Of a stretch of DNA of 64,000 nucleotides, positions 8,279 through 15,759 are shown piece after piece (position 1 is the stretch's first letter; each line of letters starts with the position of its first letter). Made by a program: the position numbers and the translations under genes. The stretch comes from DATBDN01 sp963715995. GTDB lineage: Bacteria; Actinomycetota; Thermoleophilia; Solirubrobacterales; Thermoleophilaceae. The notes beneath the pieces were generated by a model. The model made no database searches. It was not told the origin of the DNA and saw only the letters and a list, made by a program, of their open reading frames with translations. The stretch spans positions 2,976,001 to 3,040,000 of the forward strand of contig OY970283.1 in the NCBI GenBank assembly GCA_963715995.1, written 5' to 3'.

Positions 8279-9178
8279 TCAGGTCGCCGATGCGACCACC
8301 TCCTCCGTCGTGGCGCGCTTCGTGTTGTCCACGATCGCGTCGATGATCTTCGGCCAGATTGGGCGCGGCAGGTCGTGGCCCATGTCGTCCAGCATCAGGA
8401 GCCGCGCGCCGTCGATCGCCTTCGCCGTGGCCTTGCCGCCGGAGGGCGCCACGAGCCGGTCGTCATTGCCGTGGATCACGAGCGTGGGCGCCTTCACGCG
8501 GGCGAGGCGCTTCGTGCGCTTGCCGTCAGCGGTGATGGCCGCGAGCTGGCGGCCGGTGCCGGCGAAGTCGACACCGCGCTCGTAGCTGAGCGACGCGCTC
8601 TCGCGGACGTAGTCCTCGTCGAACAGGCGCTTCGAGCCGACCGCCTTGAACAGCTTCACCGCGCGGTCGATGTAGGCCTCCTTGCCGGCCGGCGGCGTCG
8701 CCAGGAACAGCGGCATGACGGCGAGCTTCGGCTGGCCAACGACGCGGCCGCCGACCGTCGACATGATCGACGTCATCGAGAGCACCTTGTCCGGGTGGTC
8801 GAATGCAAGATGCTGGGCGATCATCCCGCCCATCGACGCGCCGACGATGTGCGCCCGCTCGATCCCCAGATGGTCGAGCAGCCGGGCGGCGTCGTCGGCC
8901 ATGTCCGACAGCGAATAGGACAGGTCCTTGATCCGGCGCGTGATCAGCTCACGCGTGCCCGGCGGGGACCCCTCCATCCTGGTCGAGCGGCCGACATCGC
9001 GGTTGTCGTAGCGGATCACGTAGAAGCCGCGCTCCACCAGCTGGGCGCAGAAGTCCTCGCGCCACGCGACCATCTGCGTGCCGAGGCCCATGATCAACAG
9101 CAGGGCCGGATCGGCTGGATCGCCGAACGTTTCGTAACAGAGGGTGACTGGGCCGATGTCTGCGAACTGCTCGTTCAT
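8279..9178 (-). CDS. Alpha/beta hydrolase (epoxide hydrolase/haloperoxidase-like)
   Basis: A 299-residue alpha/beta-hydrolase. It has an oxyanion region LLLIMGLGTQ, the motif YDNRDVGRS, the nucleophile elbow GASMGG, and a late aspartate (IHGNDDRLV) and histidine (DDMGHDLP). These fit the TAP/haloperoxidase-like branch. ATG 9178 (MNEQFADIGP) is chosen because the family starts there; the in-frame extension to 9394 is Arg/Cys-rich and runs antisense into the wax synthase gene, so it is spurious. It is the first gene of a two-gene unit with the LLM oxidoreductase and is divergent from the wax ester synthase gene (85-bp shared promoter region). Confidence 0.82.
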   Translation of the reverse strand: MNEQFADIGPVTLCYETFGDPADPALLLIMGLGTQMVAWREDFCAQLVERGFYVIRYDNRDVGRSTRMEGSPPGTRELITRRIKDLSYSLSDMADDAARLLDHLGIERAHIVGASMGGMIAQHLAFDHPDKVLSMTSIMSTVGGRVVGQPKLAVMPLFLATPPAGKEAYIDRAVKLFKAVGSKRLFDEDYVRESASLSYERGVDFAGTGRQLAAITADGKRTKRLARVKAPTLVIHGNDDRLVAPSGGKATAKAIDGARLLMLDDMGHDLPRPIWPKIIDAIVDNTKRATTEEVVASAT

Positions 9179-9250
9179 TGCGTTGGCAGTCTGCCAGCCG
9201 TTACCGTCCGGTGATCGGCGGCACGGCCAACAGCGCCTGTGCGCCTTGTG

Positions 9251-9266
9251 AGGAGGGAATGCTTTG
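9251..9266 (+). promoter_or_regulatory. Ribosome binding site deciding a TTG start
   Basis: AGGAGGG at 9251-9257 is a strong Shine-Dalgarno sequence placed 6 bases before TTG at 9264-9266. It fixes the unusual TTG start of the wax ester synthase. An ATG at 9259 is out of frame. Confidence 0.75.
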
Positions 9267-10718
9267 CGACAACTGACGAGCCTCGACGCACAGTTCCTGG
9301 CGCTCGAATCGAGCCGCCAAGCCGGCCACGTGGGCGGGCTGGCGATTCTCGACCCGAGCACGCGACCGAGCGGCACGATCGACTGCGCCGACATGAAGGC
9401 GCTGCTGCGCGAGCGGCTGCCGCTGCTGCCGCCGTTCGGCTGGAAGCTGCACGAGGTTCCGCTCGGGCTCGACTACCCGTACTGGATCGACGACGAGGAC
9501 TTCGACCTCGACTTCCACGTGCGCGAGCTGGCACTGCCGTCGCCCGGCAGCTCCGAGCAGCTGAACGAGCAGGTCGCGCGCATCTTCTCGCGGCCGCTCG
9601 ACCGCGCGCGGCCCCTGTGGGAGCTGTACCTGATCCACGGCCTCCACGACGGCAACACCGCCGTCCTCACGAAGATCCACCACGCGCTGATCGACGGGCT
9701 CTCGGGGGCCGAGATCATGGGCCTGCTGCTGGACGTCACGCCGGAGGGCCGCGACGACTTGCCGCCGGCGCCCGAGGCGAACGGCAACGGCCGCGGCGCG
9801 CCGGGTCAGCTCGAGATGCTCGCGCGCGGGCTGCTCGGGGTTCCGCGCTACCCGCTGCGGGCGCTGCGCTCGCTGCCGCGCGCGCTGCCCAACGTCGACG
9901 ACGTCGGCCCGCTCGGCCAGATCCCGTTCGCGCCCACGCTCGGCCACATCGCCAGCCGGGTGCAGAGCACGATCACCCGCGCTCCCTCGCTGCCGCGACC
10001 CAAGTTCGACGCGCCGAAGACGAGCTTCAACGGCCGCGTGTCGCCACACCGGCGCTTCGTGTTCGGCGAGATGGGGCTCGAGGAGGTCAAGGACGTCAAG
10101 AACGTCTACGGCGTCACGGTCAACGACATCGTCGTGTCGATCTGCGCCGGTGCCGTGCGGCGCTGGCTGATCGAGCACGAGGAGCTGCCCGAGACGCCAC
10201 TCGTCGCCCAGATCCCGGTATCGGTGCGCACCGGTGAGCAGGCGGGGACCTACGGCAACCGCATCCTGCTGATGAGCGTGCCGTTGCACACCGACATCGA
10301 GAACCCGGTCGAGCGTCTGCACGCCACGCACGAGTCGCTCGCCGACATGAAGGAGCGTCACAAGGCGCTGCCCGCGGACCTGCTCCAGGACGCGAACCAC
10401 TTCATCCCGCCCGCGGTCTTCCACCGCGCGGCGCAGCTCACGTTCCGGTTGTCGACCGGCGTCGGGCGGCCGGCTTGGAACCTGGTGATCTCGAACGTGC
10501 CGGGCCCGCAGATGCCGCTGTACATGGCGGGCGCGAAGCTGGTCGCCAACTACCCGGTGTCGGTCATAACCGACGGCATGGGACTGAACATCACGGTCAT
10601 GTCCTACAACGGGCGCATGGACTACGGCATCGTCGCCGACCGCGATCAGATGCCGGATGTGGCCAACCTGATGGATTGGCTCCAGGACGAGCTGGATGCG
10701 CTGAAGCCTGCCGGGTAG
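9264..10718 (+). CDS. Wax ester synthase/diacylglycerol acyltransferase (WS/DGAT)
   Basis: The 484-residue enzyme joins acyl-CoA to fatty alcohols or diacylglycerol, making storage wax esters or triacylglycerol. It has the catalytic HHxxxDG as HHALIDG, the PLW motif (RPLWELYLI), the NDI(V) motif (VTVNDIVVSICAG) and the C-terminal region SNVPGPQMPLYMAGA. The first residues, MRQLTSLDAQFLALES, match the family N-terminus and support TTG 9264, as does the AGGAGGG site before it. Associated with the membrane or lipid-droplet surface by analogy. Its 3' end overlaps the probable start of azlC. Confidence 0.93.
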   Translation: MRQLTSLDAQFLALESSRQAGHVGGLAILDPSTRPSGTIDCADMKALLRERLPLLPPFGWKLHEVPLGLDYPYWIDDEDFDLDFHVRELALPSPGSSEQLNEQVARIFSRPLDRARPLWELYLIHGLHDGNTAVLTKIHHALIDGLSGAEIMGLLLDVTPEGRDDLPPAPEANGNGRGAPGQLEMLARGLLGVPRYPLRALRSLPRALPNVDDVGPLGQIPFAPTLGHIASRVQSTITRAPSLPRPKFDAPKTSFNGRVSPHRRFVFGEMGLEEVKDVKNVYGVTVNDIVVSICAGAVRRWLIEHEELPETPLVAQIPVSVRTGEQAGTYGNRILLMSVPLHTDIENPVERLHATHESLADMKERHKALPADLLQDANHFIPPAVFHRAAQLTFRLSTGVGRPAWNLVISNVPGPQMPLYMAGAKLVANYPVSVITDGMGLNITVMSYNGRMDYGIVADRDQMPDVANLMDWLQDELDALKPAG

Positions 10719-11382
10719 GCGGGCGGCGATAGACCGAGTCACCAGAGACGCGGTTTCGATCGGCGTCGCGACCGGCGTCTACGCGATCTCGTTCGGAGTG
10801 CTATCGGTTGCAGCAGGGCTGAGCGTCGCGCAGACCTGCGTGCTGTCGCTCGCCACCTTCACCGGTGCCTCCCAGTTCACGTTCGTGTCGGTGCTGAGCG
10901 CCGGCGGCTCGGTTGCGGCAGCACTACCCCCGGCGCTGCTCCTGGCCGCGCGCAACAGCGTCTACGCGCTCAGCCTCCGGGAGGTTTTCGGCAGGGGCCG
11001 CGTGCGACGTGCGCTCGAGGCACAGCTCGTGATCGACGAGTCGACCGCCATGGCCCACGCGCGCTCCGATCCCGCCGGCAAGCGCCGAGCGTTTCTCTCC
11101 ACCGGCCTCGCGGTGTTCGTCTTCTGGAACACCGGGACGCTGATCGGCGCGCTCGCCGGCGGCGCGCTCACCGACCCGCGCGATCTCGGCCTGGACGCAC
11201 TGTTCCCAGCGGTCTTCATGGCGCTGCTCGCGCCACAGCTGCGCCGCCCGGGAGCGCCGGCGGCAGCGATCGCAGGCGCGCTGGTCGCATTCGTGCTGGT
11301 GCCGCTGACGCCGGCAGGCGTGCCCGCGATGGCCGCGGCGGCCGTCGCGATCCCCGTGATCGCACGAGGCAGGCGGCGATGA
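10708..11382 (+). CDS. azlC: AzlC-family branched-chain amino acid exporter subunit
   Basis: A multi-spanning membrane protein of the AzlC/YgaZ family. With AzlD it exports branched-chain amino acids or analogues. Recognisable parts are TFTGASQFTFVSVL, LLLAARNSVYALSLR and ALFPAVFMALLAPQL. The first ordinary start (GTG 10798) would remove the first transmembrane segment, whose codons (GVATGVYAISFG) are open and in frame upstream. Between the frame's stop at 10702-10704 and 10798 there is no ATG, GTG or TTG; the only plausible start is CTG 10708, overlapping the wax synthase stop. The start is therefore uncertain, the family call is not. azlD follows with an ATGA overlap. Confidence 0.8.
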   Translation: MPGRRAAIDRVTRDAVSIGVATGVYAISFGVLSVAAGLSVAQTCVLSLATFTGASQFTFVSVLSAGGSVAAALPPALLLAARNSVYALSLREVFGRGRVRRALEAQLVIDESTAMAHARSDPAGKRRAFLSTGLAVFVFWNTGTLIGALAGGALTDPRDLGLDALFPAVFMALLAPQLRRPGAPAAAIAGALVAFVLVPLTPAGVPAMAAAAVAIPVIARGRRR

Positions 11383-11684
11383 GCTGGGGCGGCGTGATCG
11401 CGCTGAGCGCCGGCGCCTACCTTCTGAAGGCGCTGGGCGTGGTGCTGGGCGACCGGATCGGCCCGGACTTCGCGGAGCGCTGGTCGCTCGAGCTGGTGGT
11501 GGTGCCGGTGCTGGCAGCGCTGATCGTCGTGCAGACCTTCGACGGCGGGCGCAGCATCGTCATCGACGCACGGCTGCCGGCGGTGCTGGTGGCAGCGCTG
11601 CTCGTGTGGCGCAAGGCGCCGTTCCTCGTGATCGTGGTGGCCGCCGGAGCGACGGCGGCGCTACTGCGGCTGGCGGCCGGGTAG
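11379..11684 (+). CDS. azlD: AzlD-family branched-chain amino acid transport protein
   Basis: A 101-residue protein with about four hydrophobic segments (VIALSAGAYLLKALGVVLG, LELVVVPVLAALIVV, LPAVLVAALLVW, FLVIVVAAGATAALL). Size and topology fit AzlD/YgaH, the small partner of AzlC. Its ATG overlaps the azlC stop as ATGA, indicating translational coupling. The long repeat element begins immediately after its stop codon. Confidence 0.85.
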   Translation: MSWGGVIALSAGAYLLKALGVVLGDRIGPDFAERWSLELVVVPVLAALIVVQTFDGGRSIVIDARLPAVLVAALLVWRKAPFLVIVVAAGATAALLRLAAG

Positions 11685-11701
11685 GCGTGGGGCTGGGACT
11701 C

Positions 11702-11848
11702 CGGCGGCGTGGTTCGCGCGAGGGCTCAAGCGGCTCGGTTCTCGTGGAGGTCTCGAGCGGCTCGGTGTTTGTGGAGGGCCCAGGCGGCTCGGTGTTTGTG
11801 GAGGGCCCAGGCGGCTCGGTTTTTGTGGAGGGCTCGAGCGGCGTGGTT
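11702..11848. repeat. 27-bp direct tandem repeat block (head of repeat element copy 1)
   Basis: About five consecutive 27-bp units with the pattern RGCGGCTCGGTgtTTGTGG followed by AGGGCYCR. The central two units are nearly identical; outer units diverge. There are no spacers, so it is not CRISPR. The block ends at a unit reading GCGGCGTGGTTCGCGAGCAC, which runs directly into the first hairpin at 11850. One frame would read as a nine-residue repeat (GSVFVEGPG), but there is no plausible start and the frame breaks in the related copy. Confidence 0.8.
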
Positions 11849-12289
11849 CGCGAGCACCGACCCTCCGTTGGGCAACTAAGAGGGATCGGTGCTCGCTCGT
11901 GGTGCCGCCGTTGGTCTCGCTGGCGGCGCCGCTCCTGGTCGCGAGTTTCACGTTAAGCCGCGTATATCGGCTCAATGTGAAACTCGGGCTTCGAGTGGCA
12001 GGTTGAGCGCGCTATTCGCGGTGAAGGTGCCACTCGGGTATCGAGTGTGACCTCGACCACGCTATAGGTGGTCAACGTCACAGTCGCGGTCGCTGAGGAG
12101 ACTTTTGGTCATTTGGACCGGTCATAGCCGGAAAAAGTGACCAAAAGATTCGCGGGGACGCGTTTCGCGAGCGGCGGGGACGAAACGGCCGGCGGGAGAA
12201 CGCAAGCGCCAGACCAGCCACCCCTTGGCCGAAGCAGTTTGCGCATCGCAGCGGGGGGCCGGCGGGCGGCAGACCAGCGAGGGGACGGC

Positions 12290-12365
12290 CGGCGGCAGAG
12301 CGGGGCGGGTGGGCGGCAGAGCGGGGCGGGTGGGCGGCAGAGCGGAGCGGGGACGGCTGGCGGAG
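12290..12365. repeat. 21-bp G-rich tandem repeat within a purine-biased tract
   Basis: About three units of a 21-bp sequence built on GGCGGCAGAGCGGGGCGGGT stand in a longer G-rich tract (about 12195-12430). Runs such as GGGG-C-GGG-T-GGG meet a simple G-quadruplex pattern on the plus strand. The tract continues up to the stop codon of the hydrolase gene at 12440. A related, less regular tract occupies 26210-26370 in copy 2. Confidence 0.65.
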
Positions 12366-12439
12366 AGCAGCGGGGGGTCGGCCGGCGGAGAGCAGCGAGG
12401 GGACGGCCGGCGGAGAGGCGCGCGGTCGGAGGCCGGCCG

Positions 12440-14419
12440 CTAGGCGTGTCGCTTCGCGGCCACGTGCCGCTTGGCCGCCGCGTGCTTCTTCGCTGCGGCA
12501 CGCCGCTTGGCCGCAGCCCGCTTCTTAGCCGCCGCGCGCCGCTTCGCCGCCCGCCGCTTCGCCGCGGCGCGCCGCTTCGCAGCCGACTTCTTCTTCGCCT
12601 TCGCCCCGGCGACCGCCGTGGCGTGCTGCGGCCCGACCACCGGCAGCAGCACGTTCGAGTCATACGCCGGGCCGTGCAGCAGCGTGATCGTGCCCGTCTC
12701 GTTCACGAGGTCGGGCAGCGGCGACTGGGTGTCTGGCGTGTTCGCGGTGCCGATCGACAGCCGGATCTCGTGGCCCTTCTTGAACACCTGCGAGGTCGGG
12801 TAGATCTCGATCTGGTACTCGCTGGGATCGTTCGGCGGGACCGGCTGCTGCGACGCCTTCGTGTACGGATGCCACGGCCGGATCAGCTGCCCCGACGGCG
12901 AGAAGGTGCTCTTCGACGGGTCCACCGCGCGCTGGCTCGCCAGCAGGAACCCCGCCGTGACCTGGTTCGACTTGCCCGTCGACGGGTCGACGTCGCTCAG
13001 CACGCCGACGAGCGTGGCGTCCTTCGCCGTGGTCAGCTCGGCCCACACGTCCGCCTTCACCACGCCGGTCAGCTCGGTGTCCTTCGTGAGCGGCGGCGTC
13101 GTGTAGGTGAGACCGGTCTTCTCCCAGGTGGAGTTGTCGGTGTCGCAGAGCGAGGTCGACGTGAGCCCCGCCGTCCACTGCGCGGTCATGCGCGAGCAGG
13201 GCGAGGAGGCCGGCAGAAGCGGCGTCGTGTCGCTGGTCGGAGCGGTGGGCTTGGACGTGCCGAGCTTGCCGCCCGCGTCCAGGTAGTACGGCGTGTAGTC
13301 GGTGTTCGGCAGCGGCCACTTGTCCAGGTGCTGCCACTGCTCGGCACCCATCGTGTACAGGTTCACGGGCGAGGACTTCTCGATGCCGTTGCCGGCGCCG
13401 TTCAGCCAGTGGTCGAACCACTTCGCCTCGTAGGTGGCCTCGTCGCCGACGCCCTGCTTGTTCCACGAGGTCGCGTCCGGACCGCCGTGGTACTGCGGCA
13501 TCATCCACAGCTTCTTGACAGGTGCGTTGACAAGGCTCTCGTAGAGCAGCGGCTCGCCGCGCTGGAAGATGTCCCACCAACCGCCGGTGATCGCCACCGG
13601 CACGCGCACGTCCTTGATGTGGGTGATCGGCGAGCGCAGCTGGTAGAAGGGCCCGTCGTAGGCACTGTCGCCACCGAGCGTCGAGTCGATGACGTGGTTG
13701 GCGGCGAAGTCATAGCCGTTCGCGAGATGGCCGGCGTAGTTCTGAGCCGCCTCACTCGGATCGTCGAGCGTGTTCGACGGCGGGATGTCCGAGAGGCCGG
13801 TAGTGAGGCCCAGCCACAGCGGGATGAAGCCGGCGTCGATCGAGCCGCCGTGGAAGGTCACGTCGCGGTAGGCGTCCGCCATCGGCACGTTGGCCCACAC
13901 GGCCTGCACGGCGCGCGGCTTGCCCTCCTCCACGCGCTTCTGGTCCTGCTCGGTGACGAGGAACGACGTGATGCCCATGTAGGACGTGCCGTTCATGCCG
14001 ACCTTCCCGTTCGACCACTTCTGGGCCTGGATCCAGTCGAGCACCTCGGCGTAGTCGTCCTGGGTGCGCTGGCCCCAGGAATCCCAGCGACCCTCGCTGG
14101 CACCGGTGCCGCGGTCGTCCAGGATCATGATCCCGATGCCGGCATCGAGCAGCTTGGTGTTGCCGCTCGCGATCGCGCTGGAGCTGCTGCAGCCAGGCAC
14201 GCCGAGCGGGTCGTTCGTGTCCTTGTTGTAACCGGTGACGGTGAGCACGACGGGCACGCGCGCATCGGGCTTCGGCAGGAACACGTTGGCGCGCAGCGTG
14301 GCGCCGTCACTCATGGTGATCGGCGCGTTGCAGATCGACACCGGGTCGGCCTGAGCGGCGACGGGTGCGAAAAGGGCGGCGGCTACGGTGATGGCGAGGA
14401 TCGCCTTGAAGGTCTTCAT
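12440..14419 (-). CDS. Secreted CocE/NonD (S15-type) hydrolase with Lys/Arg/Ala-rich tail
   Basis: ATG 14419 begins a signal peptide (ILAITVAAALFAPVAAQA), giving 659 residues; the longer frame to 14554 overlaps the divergent MFS gene and is Arg-rich, so rejected. The body is an X-Pro dipeptidyl-peptidase/CocE-type alpha/beta-hydrolase: DDRGTGASEG, nucleophile elbow GTSYMG, and a C-terminal jelly-roll-like domain (VFKKGHEIRLSIG). Likely an extracellular esterase, acylase or peptidase. The last about 50 residues are a low-complexity tail of AAKRR/AAAKK repeats, not part of the family fold. A similar tail ends the S53 protease at 60389-63163. A long repeat element lies directly 3' of the gene. 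Confidence 0.85.
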   Translation of the reverse strand: MKTFKAILAITVAAALFAPVAAQADPVSICNAPITMSDGATLRANVFLPKPDARVPVVLTVTGYNKDTNDPLGVPGCSSSSAIASGNTKLLDAGIGIMILDDRGTGASEGRWDSWGQRTQDDYAEVLDWIQAQKWSNGKVGMNGTSYMGITSFLVTEQDQKRVEEGKPRAVQAVWANVPMADAYRDVTFHGGSIDAGFIPLWLGLTTGLSDIPPSNTLDDPSEAAQNYAGHLANGYDFAANHVIDSTLGGDSAYDGPFYQLRSPITHIKDVRVPVAITGGWWDIFQRGEPLLYESLVNAPVKKLWMMPQYHGGPDATSWNKQGVGDEATYEAKWFDHWLNGAGNGIEKSSPVNLYTMGAEQWQHLDKWPLPNTDYTPYYLDAGGKLGTSKPTAPTSDTTPLLPASSPCSRMTAQWTAGLTSTSLCDTDNSTWEKTGLTYTTPPLTKDTELTGVVKADVWAELTTAKDATLVGVLSDVDPSTGKSNQVTAGFLLASQRAVDPSKSTFSPSGQLIRPWHPYTKASQQPVPPNDPSEYQIEIYPTSQVFKKGHEIRLSIGTANTPDTQSPLPDLVNETGTITLLHGPAYDSNVLLPVVGPQHATAVAGAKAKKKSAAKRRAAAKRRAAKRRAAAKKRAAAKRRAAAKKHAAAKRHVAAKRHA

Positions 14420-14456
14420 CCCCCGGAAAACGGGTGAGCGGCCCCGAAACTGATTC

Positions 14457-15725
14457 ATGCGCCTGCCACGCATCAACACCGACGTCTCTGCTCTGCGCGA
14501 GTCGCGCGAGCTGCGCCGCCTGGTGCTCGGCAACTTCATCTCCGGGATGGGCACGCAGGCGTCGCTGGTCGCCCTCCCGTACCAGCTCTACATCCAGACG
14601 CACTCGCCGTTCCTGACTGGCCTGCTCGGCGCCGCCGAGCTCGGCCCGCTGATCGTGCTCGCGCTGCTCGGCGGCGCGCTGGCGGACCGCCTGGACCGGC
14701 GGCGGCTGCTGCTGGTGGACCAGATAGCTCTTGTGCTCATCGCCAGCGCGCTGTGTGCCGTCGCGATCGCCGGCTCGCCGCCCACGTGGCTGCTCTACGT
14801 GCTCGGCGCGCTGCTGGCCGGCTTCGGCGCGGTGCAGAACGTGGCGCGCTCGGCGATCGTGCCCAACCTGGTTGACCCGTCGGGCCTGCGGTCCGCGCTT
14901 GCCGTCAACTACGGCCTGTACCAGCTGACGATGGTGGTCGGCCCCGGCCTTGGCGGCCTGCTGATCAGCGCGGGCGGGGTGAAGCTGGCCTACGGGGTCG
15001 ATGCCGTGAGCTGTGCCGCGATGGTGGCCGGCGTGCTCGCGATCAGCCCGCAGCCGCCGCACCGCGCCGGCGACGAGCCGCTGCTCAGCATCCGCAACTC
15101 GATCGCCGACGGCCTGCGCTTCGTGCGCCGCAGCCGCGCGCTCGTGGGCTCGTTCGCGATCGACCTGAACGCGATGGCATTCGGCATGCCGCGCGCGCTG
15201 TTCCCGGTGCTCGCGGTGAGCGTGTACCACGCTGGCGCGTCCGGCACCGGCTTGATGTACGCCGCGGTGTCGGCAGGCGCGACGGTGGCGGCACTGACCA
15301 CGCGCTGGCTCGAACACGTGCGCCGACTGGGACTGATCGTGATCGTGGCGGTTGCGGTCTGGGGCGTCGCGATCGCCGCGGCCTCCGCCGTGCCCAGCCT
15401 CTGGTTCGCGGCCGCGATGCTTGCGATCGCCGGCGCCGCCGATTCGGTGAGCGCCGTGTGCCGCAACGTGATCAACCAGAGCCTCACGCCCGACCGGATG
15501 CGCGGGCGAATGTCCTCGATCTACTCGCTGGTCGTCACGAGCGGCCCGCGCGTGGGCGACATCGAGTCCGGCGCCGTCGCGTCGCTGACCAGCGCGCGCT
15601 TCTCGATGGCCTCGGGCGGCCTCGCGTGCATCCTGGGGGTCGGCGCGATCATGCTCGCGTTCCCCGAGCTGGCCACCTTCGACGCCGACCGGGCAGAGGC
15701 CAAGATGGCCGAGGCCACTGCCTGA
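14457..15725 (+). CDS. MFS transporter (EntS/MFS_3-type exporter)
   Basis: A 422-residue protein with about 12 hydrophobic segments. The N-terminus (LRRLVLGNFISGMGTQASLV), the A-like motif LADRLDRRRLLL and the second half (CRNVINQSLTPDRMRGRMSS) match the MFS_3 group that includes the enterobactin exporter EntS and macrolide efflux proteins. Cargo is unknown. Start is ATG 14457, only 37 bp from the divergent CocE/NonD start. It is followed on the same strand by the lipase, 34 bp away. Confidence 0.85.
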   Translation: MRLPRINTDVSALRESRELRRLVLGNFISGMGTQASLVALPYQLYIQTHSPFLTGLLGAAELGPLIVLALLGGALADRLDRRRLLLVDQIALVLIASALCAVAIAGSPPTWLLYVLGALLAGFGAVQNVARSAIVPNLVDPSGLRSALAVNYGLYQLTMVVGPGLGGLLISAGGVKLAYGVDAVSCAAMVAGVLAISPQPPHRAGDEPLLSIRNSIADGLRFVRRSRALVGSFAIDLNAMAFGMPRALFPVLAVSVYHAGASGTGLMYAAVSAGATVAALTTRWLEHVRRLGLIVIVAVAVWGVAIAAASAVPSLWFAAAMLAIAGAADSVSAVCRNVINQSLTPDRMRGRMSSIYSLVVTSGPRVGDIESGAVASLTSARFSMASGGLACILGVGAIMLAFPELATFDADRAEAKMAEATA

Positions 15726-15735
15726 GTAACCGTTA

Positions 15736-15748
15736 CGCCATTTGGTGT
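15736..15748. promoter_or_regulatory. Operator-like motif, copy 1 (CRCCATTTGGTGT)
   Basis: CGCCATTTGGTGT lies 11 bases before the ATG of the lipase gene. It matches, in reverse complement, 12 of 13 bases of a site just upstream of the reductase-desaturase operon (18923-18935). CACC/GGTG arms flank AAAT, as expected of a dimeric repressor site. The regulator is not identified. Confidence 0.4.
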
Positions 15749-15759
15749 TTCATACGGCC

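Larger units (their letters stand above)
11702..12439 (-). repeat. Long non-coding serial-hairpin element, copy 1
   Basis: This 738-bp stretch between azlD and the CocE/NonD hydrolase gene holds no credible gene. It contains, in plus-strand order, the 27-bp repeats, five imperfect inverted repeats and a G-rich purine-biased tract. Hairpins: a 11850-11896, arms GCGAGCACCGA and TCGGTGCTCGC with inner CCCTC/GAGGG; b 11942-11986, arms starting CGAGTTTCAC; c 11992-12036, arms CGAGTGGCA/TGCCACTCG; d 12047-12081, arms GTGAC...GACCAC around GCTATA; e 12102-12147, arms CTTTTGGTCA/TGACCAAAAG. Starts of c, d and e are exactly 55 bp apart. Several loops contain CTATA-like cores. Strand is given as minus because the element follows the 3' end of the minus-strand hydrolase gene. 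Confidence 0.8.

Noticed and set aside
9179..9394. N-terminal extension of the alpha/beta hydrolase to 9394
   Set aside because: The extension is Arg/Cys-rich, unlike the family, and antisense to the wax synthase gene, whose start is fixed by a strong ribosome site.
11702..11848. CRISPR-like repeats
   Set aside because: The 27-bp units are directly adjacent with no spacers, are degenerate, and no cas gene is nearby.
11850..11896. Integron attC site (loop contains GTTGGGC, compatible with GTTRRRY)
   Set aside because: The R' and R'' boxes would have to lie at the outer ends of the palindrome; here the motif is in the loop. There is no integrase or cassette array.
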